From Spirosoma agri (GTDB lineage Bacteria; Bacteroidota; Bacteroidia; Cytophagales; Spirosomataceae), in the NCBI RefSeq assembly GCF_010747415.1, contig NZ_JAAGNZ010000004.1:62001-126000 (forward strand): DNA of 64,000 nucleotides, given 5' to 3'. This document shows, one piece after another, positions 17,195 through 26,236 of the stretch (positions are counted from its first letter, which is position 1; every line of letters begins with the position of its first letter). A model generated the notes under the pieces. That model worked only from the letters and a program-made list of their open reading frames with translations, was not told the DNA's origin and did not search any database. The translations under genes and the position numbers were made by a program.

Positions 17195-17821
17195 ATGACG
17201 AATCAAAAAACATATCTCATTGACGGAGCGGGCCGACGCTGGTTTTTAAAACAGTCCTCCGCCCTGGCTGGTCTGTTTGCCCTGCCGCCCCTGCGCTTTT
17301 CGACGGCTGCTGCCGTTGACCAACCAACGGGATTGCCACCAGCAGGTAAGCGATCCCTGACGCTGAAAATTAATCGTAAGACCTATAAGCTCGACGTTGA
17401 ACCCCGCGAAACACTGCTGGATGTCTTACGCGAACGTCTGGATCTGACAGGCTCAAAAAAAGGATGCGATCATGGACAGTGTGGTGCCTGTACGGTACAT
17501 ATCGACGGACGAACGGCGAATGCCTGTTTACTATTGGCCGTGATGCAACAGGGGCGAGACATCACCACTGTTGAAGGATTAGCACCGGGGAAAACAGAGT
17601 TGCACCCTCTGCAAACGGCCTTTCTGGAACACGACGGCTTTCAGTGTGGCTTCTGCACATCCGGTCAGCTGATGTCGGGTGTGGCTGCTATTCGCGAGGG
17701 GCACGCTGATTCGCGGGCGGAAATCAAAGAGTGGATGAGCGGCAACATTTGTCGCTGTGGGGCCTACGCCGGTATTGTCGCTGCGGTCGAATCGGTACAG
17801 AAAGGAGGAAAACGCGTATGA
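17195..17821 (+). CDS. (2Fe-2S)-binding subunit of a periplasmic molybdenum aldehyde oxidoreductase (PaoA/YagT type)
   Basis: A 208-residue small subunit of the xanthine oxidase family. The plant-type [2Fe-2S] cluster ligands are in GCDHGQCGAC plus a later NAC, and the second cluster in CGFC and CRC, as in PaoA. The N-terminus has a twin-arginine signal: RRWFLKQSSALAGLFALPP. This implies export of the folded complex to the periplasm, as known for E. coli PaoABC. The subunit passes electrons from the Mo site towards the FAD subunit. Its stop overlaps the next start (ATGA at 17818-17821), so the two are translationally coupled. Confidence 0.93.
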   Translation: MTNQKTYLIDGAGRRWFLKQSSALAGLFALPPLRFSTAAAVDQPTGLPPAGKRSLTLKINRKTYKLDVEPRETLLDVLRERLDLTGSKKGCDHGQCGACTVHIDGRTANACLLLAVMQQGRDITTVEGLAPGKTELHPLQTAFLEHDGFQCGFCTSGQLMSGVAAIREGHADSRAEIKEWMSGNICRCGAYAGIVAAVESVQKGGKRV

Positions 17822-18807
17822 AAAACTTTGATCTGGTACAGGCTGATCAGCCTGCCGACGCGCTAAAACTGAAAAGTGCCGCTTCCACCACCCGGTTCAT
17901 CGCGGGCGGAACGAATCTGGTCGATCTGATGAAATACGGGATCGAAAGTCCCGATACGCTGGTCGATATAAGTCGGCTACCACTCGATACGGTAGCAAAA
18001 ACGGCTACAGGCGTGCGAATCGGCGCTCTAGCCCGAAATAGCGATGTTGCGGTCAATAAACTGATAACCGACCAGTTTCCGCTGTTGGCACAGGCGCTAT
18101 TAGCCGGTGCTTCACCCCAGTTGCGTAATATGGCGACGATGGGGGGGAACCTGATGCAACGGACTCGCTGCTACTATTTTTACGATACCAGTACGCCCTG
18201 TAACAAACGGAATCCGCAATCCAGCGAAGGGCCAAGTGGCTGTGGCGCTATTGGTGGTTTCAACCGGATTCATGCCATTCTTGGGGCCTCTTCCAGTTGC
18301 ATCGCTACGAATCCAAGTGATATGAATGTAGCGTTGAGTGCGCTTGACGCGATTGTGCAGATTCAGGGGCCGAACGGCAACCGATCGGTTCCCCTGATTG
18401 ACTTTCATCGGCTGCCGGGCAATACACCCCAACGCGACAACGTGCTGGAAACCAACGAACTGATCGTTGGTATTGATCTGCCGACTCCTCGCATGGCCGG
18501 TAAATCGCACTACCAGAAAGTGCGTGATCGGGCGTCCTATGCTTTTGCTCTGGTATCGGTAGCGACCCGAATGGCCGTTGAAAACGGTACGATCCGGGAT
18601 ATTCAGATCGCATTGGGCGGAGTGGCGCACAAACCCTGGCGAATGCCAGCCGTCGAAAAACAGGCCGTCGGGCAGCCCGCTACTGAAGCGACCTTCCGGG
18701 AGGTAGCCCGGCAACTGCTGGCGGAAGCAAAACCACAAAAAGACAACGCATTTAAGATTAAGCTGGCCGAAAATACCATCGTTCGCTCCTTGCAGACGGT
18801 TCTGTAA
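17818..18807 (+). CDS. FAD-binding subunit with extra [4Fe-4S] cluster (PaoB/YagS type)
   Basis: A 329-residue medium subunit of the xanthine dehydrogenase family. FAD-binding segments FIAGGTNLVDLMKYG and NMATMGGNLMQRTRC are evident. Cysteines in RTRCYYFYDTSTPCNKRN, GPSGCGAIGG and SSSCIATNP match the four ligands of the additional [4Fe-4S] cluster that marks PaoB-type subunits. The ATG at 17818 is preceded by AAAGGAGG, an unusually good Shine-Dalgarno sequence for this phylum, and overlaps the previous stop; this rules out the longer upstream frame. It is part of a three-gene operon. The likely role is electron transfer from the Fe-S clusters to an acceptor through FAD. Confidence 0.93.
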   Translation: MKNFDLVQADQPADALKLKSAASTTRFIAGGTNLVDLMKYGIESPDTLVDISRLPLDTVAKTATGVRIGALARNSDVAVNKLITDQFPLLAQALLAGASPQLRNMATMGGNLMQRTRCYYFYDTSTPCNKRNPQSSEGPSGCGAIGGFNRIHAILGASSSCIATNPSDMNVALSALDAIVQIQGPNGNRSVPLIDFHRLPGNTPQRDNVLETNELIVGIDLPTPRMAGKSHYQKVRDRASYAFALVSVATRMAVENGTIRDIQIALGGVAHKPWRMPAVEKQAVGQPATEATFREVARQLLAEAKPQKDNAFKIKLAENTIVRSLQTVL

Positions 18808-18822
18808 TCGCCTTCCCCTGTT

Positions 18823-21048
18823 ATGGCAAAGAAATTAATTGGTGACCCAATCGACCGAATCGATGGACGGGAGAAAGTGACCGGTACGGCCCGCTACTCT
18901 GCCGATATCAAACGACCCGACCTGGTTCATGGCGTGCTGGTCATGAGTACCATTGCACACGGACGCATTCAGCAGATCGACACGAGTGCGACGCTGAACG
19001 TACCCGGTGTGGTGGGCGTAATGTCGCACGAGAACGTACCTAAAATAGGAGGGACGGAGAAGAACAAAAACTCGGCCCAAGCTACCGATCGCGTGTTGCA
19101 CGTGTTTCAGGACAACCAGGTGCATTATAATAATCAGCCGATCGCTGTAGTTTTGGCCGAAACATTTGAAGCTGCCACCGAAGGGGCTGAACGGGTGCGA
19201 ATACGCTATGATGTCGAGACGCTCAAACCGGAATTGCCCGCCAATATGGACAAAGCCGTTAAACCCGAACGTCTGCCCCGTGCGGACGATCAGGTCGATA
19301 CGCAACGGGGGGACATGAAGGCGGGTATGGGCGAGGCAACGGTTCGGTTTGAGGAAACCTACCGGACACCCACTCAAACCCATAACGCTCTCGAACCGCA
19401 CGCGCTGGTGTCGTACTGGGAAGGAGACAAACTCACCATGTATACGGCCACCCAAGCGGTTTCATCGACGCAGAAGCGGGTCGCTGAGTTGTTCGGCATC
19501 CCTAAAGAAAACGTGCGGGTTATTTGCCAGTACATCGGCGGAGGTTTTGGTAGTAAAGGCACCGTTTTTTCGCAAAACATGCTGGGGCCACTGGCGGCTA
19601 AGTTCATCAAGCGGCCCGTTAAGCTGGTGCTCAAACGCGAGCACATGTATGGCATGGTGGGGTCGCGTTCGGCTACGGTGCAGCGGTTTTCACTGGGCGC
19701 TAAAGCCGACGGACAGTTTACCGCAATGGGGCACTACACCATTGCCCAGACGGGCGACTTCGATGACTTTGCCGAACCTGCCGGAGTGATCAGCCGTATG
19801 CTCTATGCTGTTCCCAATCAGGAGACGACGCACAAGGTCATTCGGGCCAACATCGGCCTGACGTCACCCATGCGGGCACCGGGCGAAGCACCGGGAGTTT
19901 TTGCGCTGGAATGCGGTATCGACGAACTGGCCGCGCAACTGAAGATGGACCCACTGGCCCTTCGGCTGAAAAACTACGCCGAAACGGACCCGCACCGGAA
20001 TTTGCCGTATACGAGCAAATCGTTGCGGGCCTGTTACGACCGGGGAGCCGAGCAGTTTGGCTGGTCGAAGCGCAACGCTGAACCTCGATCCATGCGCGAT
20101 GGTAACCACCTGATTGGTATGGGTATGGCGACGACCGTTTATCCGGTCAATCGGGGCGAGTCGTCGGCGAAAGTACAGCTCAACGCGGATGGGACCGTAC
20201 GGGTCGAAACGGCGACGCAGGATCTGGGGACGGGAACGTTTACAATCCTCACCCAGTTGGTCGCTGAAGTTTTTGACATTTCGCCCGATTTGGTTACGCT
20301 GGCCGCGGGCGACACTCGTTATCCCGAAGCCGTCGGGTCGGGTGGCTCACGAACGACCGTTACAACCGGTTCGGCGGTAGTTCAAGTGGCCAAAGAGGTC
20401 TTGACGAAAGCCAAAAAGATGGCCCTGAATGATACGAAGTCACCTCTTTACGCTACCCCGGAGTCAGAGATTATGATCGAGAAGGGGAGGCTCTACCGGA
20501 AGTCGGATGCGCGCAAGGGTGAATCGCTGAGTAGCCTGCTGAAACGCAACGGCGGCAAGCCACTGCAAGAGATGCAGGAATCTAAAGCGGGCGCCGAGAA
20601 AAACAAGTATTCGATGTATGGTTTCGGGACAATATTCGCCGAAGTGCGGGTAGACGAAGCCCTGGGTGAAGTGCGGGTATCGCGCCTGTTATCAGTGGTG
20701 TCGGCCGGTAAGATCGTCAATGAAAAGACGGCTCGTAGCCAACTGCTGGGGGGTATGATCTGGGGCGTGAGCATGGCCCTGCACGAGGATACCCTTCGCG
20801 ATCCCCGCACGGGCCGGATCATGAATCCCAATCTGGCCGAATATCACATGCCCGTCAACGCTGATATTGGTGAGCTGGACAACATTTTTATCGCTGAAGA
20901 AGATGAGTCGGTCAATCCGGCGGGTGTGAAAGGCATCGGTGAGATGGGTATTGTCGGCAGCGTCTCCGCCATTGCCAATGCCATCTACCACGCTACTGGT
21001 AAACGTCACCGCGACCTGCCCATCACTCCGGACAAACTGCTGGTATAA
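18823..21048 (+). CDS. Molybdopterin-binding catalytic subunit of aldehyde oxidoreductase (PaoC/YagR type)
   Basis: A 741-residue large subunit. It begins with the aldehyde oxidase/xanthine dehydrogenase a/b hammerhead (DRIDGREKVTGTARYSADI). Molybdopterin-binding motifs include GGGFGSKG (about residues 239-246), MRAPGEAPG and GSGGSRTT. The catalytic Glu is expected in GVKGIGEMGIVG near the C-terminus. It has no signal peptide, so it should be carried out of the cell by the Tat signal of the small subunit. It oxidises aldehydes or N-heterocycles to acids with water as oxygen donor. No XdhC/PaoD-type cofactor insertion chaperone is seen next to it, which is odd for this family and may mean that gene lies elsewhere. 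Confidence 0.93.
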   Translation: MAKKLIGDPIDRIDGREKVTGTARYSADIKRPDLVHGVLVMSTIAHGRIQQIDTSATLNVPGVVGVMSHENVPKIGGTEKNKNSAQATDRVLHVFQDNQVHYNNQPIAVVLAETFEAATEGAERVRIRYDVETLKPELPANMDKAVKPERLPRADDQVDTQRGDMKAGMGEATVRFEETYRTPTQTHNALEPHALVSYWEGDKLTMYTATQAVSSTQKRVAELFGIPKENVRVICQYIGGGFGSKGTVFSQNMLGPLAAKFIKRPVKLVLKREHMYGMVGSRSATVQRFSLGAKADGQFTAMGHYTIAQTGDFDDFAEPAGVISRMLYAVPNQETTHKVIRANIGLTSPMRAPGEAPGVFALECGIDELAAQLKMDPLALRLKNYAETDPHRNLPYTSKSLRACYDRGAEQFGWSKRNAEPRSMRDGNHLIGMGMATTVYPVNRGESSAKVQLNADGTVRVETATQDLGTGTFTILTQLVAEVFDISPDLVTLAAGDTRYPEAVGSGGSRTTVTTGSAVVQVAKEVLTKAKKMALNDTKSPLYATPESEIMIEKGRLYRKSDARKGESLSSLLKRNGGKPLQEMQESKAGAEKNKYSMYGFGTIFAEVRVDEALGEVRVSRLLSVVSAGKIVNEKTARSQLLGGMIWGVSMALHEDTLRDPRTGRIMNPNLAEYHMPVNADIGELDNIFIAEEDESVNPAGVKGIGEMGIVGSVSAIANAIYHATGKRHRDLPITPDKLLV

Positions 21049-21062
21049 AATCATTGAGCAGA

Positions 21063-21101
21063 CATGGCCCAGAATCGATCAGGTTCTGGGCCATGCTGTT
21101 T
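21063..21101. terminator. Bidirectional terminator
   Basis: A 14-bp stem (21063-21076 with 21082-21095, one wobble) and a 5-nt GATCA loop, followed by CTGTTTT. It lies between the convergent molybdenum oxidoreductase operon and the sugar-dehydrogenase-like gene. Confidence 0.85.
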
Positions 21102-21129
21102 TACCGTGAAGCGGTTTCTTCCGGTTTAG

Positions 21130-23874
21130 TTAGTTTACGACCACCCGCTTCTTGGCGATCAGGGTGCCATCGACCTCCAGGCTAGAGACATAGACACCAG
21201 CGGCCAGCCCCTTGCGACTCACGTGGACGTAGCCCTCGGTATTGGTCGATACATCAATCAGGCGCACCAACTGACCCTGAAGGTTATGCAGTTGGATCGT
21301 TGCCTGCTGGTGTTTTGCCGGTAGCTGAAAGTTGATTGTCGTCTCGGTCGTAAACGGATTGGGCGTCAGGATGAACGATTCAGATTCGGCCATTTCGGTA
21401 ATTGCTCCTACACGCGTGGCCGAGGTCGTAATCAGCTTCCACCGCTGGCTGCTGTTCGCATTCGCCAGTTTGCTTACCGCTCTGGTAACCCCATCTACCA
21501 GACCAATGTCAAGGCGATTACCGATGGCGCACTGCGGTTCTAACCCATAAATATTCCCACCCAGATCGATCAATTTCCAGCGCTGATTACTACCGCCGTT
21601 ACTGGAATACGTTTGCACTTTTATGTTATCACCCGCACTGCGCCCCGCTACATCCAGTCGTTTGCCGGGAGCGTGTTGTGGTTCGAGTTCATACAGCCCA
21701 TTGCCTATGTCAATGAACTTCCATCGCTGATTGGCTCCACTGTTGCTTTGATATAACTCCACGATTGCCTGATCCGCTGTACTCAGCGCACGCACATCCA
21801 GCCTTTTACTCAACGCGTGTTGCGGTTCGAGTTCATAAACCCCCCCCGCCACGATGCCGGTGCTGCCCGTCGACGGCGCAAACGTAGCCGTCAGGGTTGT
21901 ATTGGTACCCGGTGTAGACAGGCTCTGAAGACGGGCTCCTCCGTTTGACCAGGACGCGAACGTGTAGGTAATGCCCCCTACCGTTTGTGGCGATACCGCT
22001 TCCAGACTCCTGACAATACGGCTGACGCCCGTGAAGGAGGAGGGCCCGGTAACGGTACTGCCATCCAGTTTAAGGGCTAATCCGGCAGGGTTGGTCGCCA
22101 GCGTAATCGTCGAGGCAATGGGAACAATATCCCTGGACACCGTCGTGGTGGCCCCCTTTGAGTCCGTTACCGTCAGAAATAGCCGGAACAGGACGTTGGC
22201 CGACGTTTCCATCTGAGTGGGTACAGTAAAGCTGCCGCTGGTGATACCGCTGACGGGTTCCATCGCGGGATGCGCATGAGCGGGGTTATCGAAATGGTAC
22301 AGATCCACTTTCCAGGTAAAGGCACTGGCCGGTAACGTGCCGTCTTCGCCGTCGGTACCCGTGCCGGAAAACGTAATGATATCCCCGCCCGCATACTGTG
22401 CCCCTGATGCTGGTGTGCTGATCGTGGCGACTGGCAATTGGTTCGTGATCACTGTCAGGGTTGCTTCACTGCTGGTGGCACTCCCCGCTGAATTACTCAC
22501 CATGACCCTGAATTTTGCGCCATTGTCTGCCAAAGCCGGACTGGATACTGTGTAACTCGACGCTGTGGCTCCCGAAATGGCAACGCCGTTCCGCTGCCAT
22601 TGATAACTGGGCGTTGGATTGCCGGAAGCAACGGTGTTAAACGTAACAGACTGACCGACAGAGGCCGTCTTACTGGTTGGCTGAACGGCAATGACCGGAA
22701 CGCCATTTCCGGTATAATCCACGCGCCACAATACACCGTTGGTGCTTGATGTGTTAGCCGCGTCGGACCCGCCGGCAATGCCCCCTCGGGCGATAAAATA
22801 GAGCGTTCCATCATTGGCTATGGCTACATCCAAGGGCCGGTTGATGCCCGTGGCAAACGTCGTGACCGCTTTAGTGGCCGGATCAATCGCTTTTAGCCAG
22901 CCGTTGCAGTAATCCCCAAAGAAGTACTTGCCCACATAGGCTGCCGGAAATTTAGCTGTGGTCGGATTGTAAAACGCGCCGGCCGTGATGGAACACCCCT
23001 GGCTGTGGTCATAGGCATAGAAGGGATCCTGGTAATTGGTGGGGGATACTTGATTCGTCCGAACACCTTCAATACCGGGCCAGCCGTAATTCTTTCCGGC
23101 AATCGCTTCGTTAATCTCTTCCCAGGTAGAATTGCCGACATCGTTGATAAACAGCTTGCCGGTACCGGGCTGAGCAGCCAATCGGAACGGATTGCGAAGG
23201 CCCAGCGCCCAGATGGCCCGGTTGACGCCCGAAGCGGTAGAGTAGAAAGGATTATCAGTTGGAATACTGCCGTCTAAATTGATCCGAAGAATTTTACCTT
23301 TTAGCGTAGTCAGAGACTGTGCGTTTTCGGCAACGGTGTTCTCGCCCACCGAGATAAAAAGCTTACCATCCCTGATGGCCAGTCCTCCACCATTATGATA
23401 ACCGACGGAGCCTAACGGATCAATCGTAATCAGTACCAGTTCGCTACCGGAAACCGCTACATCACCGGCAGCGGTAAAGCGGCTTACCCGGTTATTGCTC
23501 ACCGAACTCCCGGCGGCTTTGTAGGTGTAATAAACGTAAATGAAGTTGTTCGTACTGAAATTAGGATCGACTACTACCTTCAGCAGGCCCCGTTCGTTGA
23601 AGTTATCAACATTAGGAATGGTGACAAAAGGCGTGGCTAGTAATGCGCCATTTTTAACGATTCGCACCTTCCCGTTTTTCTCTGCCAGAAAAACCCGACC
23701 ATCGGGGGCTACATCTATACCGACTGGATCCAGGCCGGTTGCCACTTGAACACCGGCGAAATTGCTGGGAAAACTTTGGGCCTCCGCCCGTTGGAACTGG
23801 AGTAAACAAAGCCATAAAAGTAAAGCAAGGACCGCTGCTTTACCGGTCAAAAACGTTGCGGAGAGGTGATTCAT
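21130..23874 (-). CDS. Secreted PQQ-dependent sugar dehydrogenase-like protein with Ig, ricin and T9SS sorting domains
   Basis: A 914-residue multidomain protein. After a signal peptide (AAVLALLLWLCLLQFQRAEA) comes a six-bladed propeller of the soluble glucose/sorbosone dehydrogenase type (ATGLDPVGIDVAPDGRVFLAEKNG, LALRNPFRLA, NYGWPGIEG; about residues 38-390). An Ig-like domain follows (PVIAVQPTSKTASVGQSVTF), then a second beta-sandwich, then two or three ricin-type beta-trefoil repeats (YELEPQHALSKRLDV and NQRWKF recur). The last 80 residues are a type A type IX secretion sorting domain (LTPNPFTTETTINFQL to GVYVSSLEVDG, ending KKRVVVN). It is therefore predicted to be secreted through T9SS and surface attached or released, using the ricin repeats to bind glycans. 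Enzyme activity is inferred only. Confidence 0.9.
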   Translation of the reverse strand: MNHLSATFLTGKAAVLALLLWLCLLQFQRAEAQSFPSNFAGVQVATGLDPVGIDVAPDGRVFLAEKNGKVRIVKNGALLATPFVTIPNVDNFNERGLLKVVVDPNFSTNNFIYVYYTYKAAGSSVSNNRVSRFTAAGDVAVSGSELVLITIDPLGSVGYHNGGGLAIRDGKLFISVGENTVAENAQSLTTLKGKILRINLDGSIPTDNPFYSTASGVNRAIWALGLRNPFRLAAQPGTGKLFINDVGNSTWEEINEAIAGKNYGWPGIEGVRTNQVSPTNYQDPFYAYDHSQGCSITAGAFYNPTTAKFPAAYVGKYFFGDYCNGWLKAIDPATKAVTTFATGINRPLDVAIANDGTLYFIARGGIAGGSDAANTSSTNGVLWRVDYTGNGVPVIAVQPTSKTASVGQSVTFNTVASGNPTPSYQWQRNGVAISGATASSYTVSSPALADNGAKFRVMVSNSAGSATSSEATLTVITNQLPVATISTPASGAQYAGGDIITFSGTGTDGEDGTLPASAFTWKVDLYHFDNPAHAHPAMEPVSGITSGSFTVPTQMETSANVLFRLFLTVTDSKGATTTVSRDIVPIASTITLATNPAGLALKLDGSTVTGPSSFTGVSRIVRSLEAVSPQTVGGITYTFASWSNGGARLQSLSTPGTNTTLTATFAPSTGSTGIVAGGVYELEPQHALSKRLDVRALSTADQAIVELYQSNSGANQRWKFIDIGNGLYELEPQHAPGKRLDVAGRSAGDNIKVQTYSSNGGSNQRWKLIDLGGNIYGLEPQCAIGNRLDIGLVDGVTRAVSKLANANSSQRWKLITTSATRVGAITEMAESESFILTPNPFTTETTINFQLPAKHQQATIQLHNLQGQLVRLIDVSTNTEGYVHVSRKGLAAGVYVSSLEVDGTLIAKKRVVVN

Positions 23875-24319
23875 AAGTAAGGGTTTGTTAAGGTAGATGG
23901 TTTAGGCAGATCGGTTAAATATATAAAAAAACAACGATAAAGTTTATCTTTTTAGCTAACTTATATAGTAAGTAAGTCTACCAAAATAATCTATAATGTG
24001 CGTTGTAGTTCCATTACTGAGTTGTGTCCTGATCCAGTTCGATTCACAACGCATGGACTTGTTCGACAGCAATCTGCTAAGAGTCCATTTCCCAGACCAG
24101 GTAAGGCCGTTTGTCTCGCCTATATAAATAACCCCGCATCAGACGAAGTTGATGCGGGGTTATAATTACTGTGGAATCGCCCTATTCAGGATCGTTGACG
24201 CGTGCCCGGTGCCGGTAATAATTTTCTGAATAGATGCATACGTAAGGCTATTCTGATGCAGAAGGTATAGCGGTATTGTTCTATCGCAATGATTGTCAGT
24301 TCAGCCTTGATACCGGGTC
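23875..24319. other. Gene-free stretch with one hairpin
   Basis: Contains the promoter region of the sugar-dehydrogenase-like gene on its left (AT-rich, 23915-24000) and the antiporter terminator at 24128-24163. Nothing else was recognised. Confidence 0.55.
24128..24163 (-). terminator. Hairpin terminator of the antiporter gene
   Basis: A 14-bp perfect stem (24128-24141 with 24150-24163, core TAACCCCGCATCA) around an 8-nt loop. On the minus strand it is followed by TTATATAGG, only partly T-rich. It lies 157 bp past the antiporter stop. Confidence 0.7.
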
Positions 24320-25960
24320 TTACTCCCCAGCGGCTAGTTCCGAAGCGTCCAGTCGGGCCATTTCCAGGTCTAACCGACGTTCGGCCGTTCGTAACACCTC
24401 ATCACTGAAACGCTCCTTACTGGCTAGCTCGACCAGTAACGACTGCTGGTATTCGCTGAGGGCTCGCTCGGCCGCCCGCATCTCGCTTACCAACGATCGC
24501 TCGTCAACCGATGGGTTGGAGCCCGATTTAGTTTCATTGAGCGTAGCGCCAAGTTCGCTGGCTAACAGTTGGTACCGGCGGATCAGGATTTGTCTTAATG
24601 GATTTGGCAGGGGCATCGGAAAATTACTTTCCAGGTAGTTCAGCGATTGACTGGCCAAGAGAAATTCCAGGGCCCGATCTTCCCGCGCCTGATCGTTTTG
24701 AGGCTTCACACCCAGCAGCTGGATCAGCAAGGGTAGGGTCAGTCCCTGGAGTACCAGCGTAGTCAGGATGACCACGAAGGCCAGAAACAGAATCAGGGTA
24801 CGGTGGGGAAATGACTGACCGTTCACCAGCGTCAGGGGGAGCGCCAGTGCTGTGGCCAGCGAGATGACGCCCCGGGTTCCGGTCCAGGCTACGATCAGCA
24901 CGTTCCGCCAGTCTACCTGGTTTGCCGGATCGCCGGTGCCTGATCCGCTAAGGGTGGACTGATCGGACCAACCCAGCAAACGGGGGTAGTAGGAACTAAA
25001 AAATACCCACAGAATTCGAACCAGAATGGTGACGGCGCTGACCACAACGCTATACAGCGCCAGTTCCCCGGCGGTGTATCCACCCAGATCTGCCACGATG
25101 GCTGGGAGCTGTAAGCCAATTAAAATGAAGACGACCCCTTCGAGTAAAAATATAACCGTGTCCCAAACGGCTCGGGATTCCAGACGGGCCTGGGGTGAGA
25201 AGACTTCCGGTGCTCGGCGGGTTATCAAGAGACCGGCACTAACAACGGCCAGTATGCCCGAGGTATGCACATGTTCGGCGGCTAAATAAGCTAGGTACGG
25301 AGCTAGTAAGGTCAGGCTGGTTTGTATCGTTGCGCTTTCCATACGACGGAGGGCAACGGTCATCAACCAACCCAGCGAGCCTCCGATCAGCAGTCCACCA
25401 CCGGCCAGGACCAAAAATTGCAGGCTAGCCTCCCAAAGCACAAAACTACCCGTCATGACAGCGGCTACGGCGTAGCGGTAAGCTACCAGGGCGGAGGCAT
25501 CATTGAGCAGGCTTTCTCCCTCCAAAATAGCAATGACTCGTTTATTAAGTCCCAGCCCTTTAATGATGCTATTAGCCGCCACTGCATCCGGGGGTGATAC
25601 GATGGCTCCGAGCACGAAGGCCAGTGGCCAGCTGAAGCCCGGAATCACGAAATAGGCTGCCACCGCGACCGCCGTTGTGGTGAAAAATACCAGTGTAACA
25701 GCTAAGGTAGTAATGGGTCGGATTGAGCGGGTGAACTCCTGCCAGGCGGTTTTGGAGGCCGCATCGTAGAGCAGAGGGGGTAGAAAAATGATCAGCGCTA
25801 CGTCAGGATCAAGGGCTAGATTAGGCAGGAAGGGGACGAATCCAATTACCAGTCCCGTTCCTACAAGTAAGATTGGGTAGGGGAGTTTGATTTTATCGGC
25901 GATGGCCGACAAACCAATCAATATGAAGAGGATAAAGATAACCGTTTGGAAGTTTGCCAT
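24320..25960 (-). CDS. Na+/H+ antiporter (CPA1 family, bacterial NhaP-like)
   Basis: A 546-residue membrane protein with about 12 hydrophobic segments in the first 410 residues and a soluble, charged helical tail. It begins FQTVIFILFILIGLSAIADK, without a cleavable signal. CPA1 features are the SPPDAVAA motif (about residues 122-129), the GESLLNDASALVAYR segment carrying the ion-binding Asp/Asn region, and WTGTRGVISLATALALP. Such proteins exchange cytoplasmic Na+ (or K+) for H+ and set pH and salt tolerance. The gene is monocistronic. The C-terminal tail (about 410-546) is probably regulatory. Substrate preference between Na+ and K+ cannot be told. Confidence 0.93.
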   Translation of the reverse strand: MANFQTVIFILFILIGLSAIADKIKLPYPILLVGTGLVIGFVPFLPNLALDPDVALIIFLPPLLYDAASKTAWQEFTRSIRPITTLAVTLVFFTTTAVAVAAYFVIPGFSWPLAFVLGAIVSPPDAVAANSIIKGLGLNKRVIAILEGESLLNDASALVAYRYAVAAVMTGSFVLWEASLQFLVLAGGGLLIGGSLGWLMTVALRRMESATIQTSLTLLAPYLAYLAAEHVHTSGILAVVSAGLLITRRAPEVFSPQARLESRAVWDTVIFLLEGVVFILIGLQLPAIVADLGGYTAGELALYSVVVSAVTILVRILWVFFSSYYPRLLGWSDQSTLSGSGTGDPANQVDWRNVLIVAWTGTRGVISLATALALPLTLVNGQSFPHRTLILFLAFVVILTTLVLQGLTLPLLIQLLGVKPQNDQAREDRALEFLLASQSLNYLESNFPMPLPNPLRQILIRRYQLLASELGATLNETKSGSNPSVDERSLVSEMRAAERALSEYQQSLLVELASKERFSDEVLRTAERRLDLEMARLDASELAAGE

Positions 25961-26236
25961 ACGTGCTGAGTTGAGTAGGGTGACCAGGTGTCAGGTGGGA
26001 TGTCTTTAGGTTGTAACAGATTTCCCCTGTTTATGGCCCAAGCCGCCTACGATTTGTTTAGCCAACCGGCCACACCCGGTATCTGTCTGGCCACAAATGA
26101 GTAAACGAGCTGGTAAGCTATACAAAGTGCCGGTCCCTTCTCGCGACTCGATCGCGCGCTGTCAATTGTTCAATCGGATAAATCCCCGAATGAACTCCCT
26201 ATACGCCTACTACGAGCAATATGTCCCAAAAAAAGC

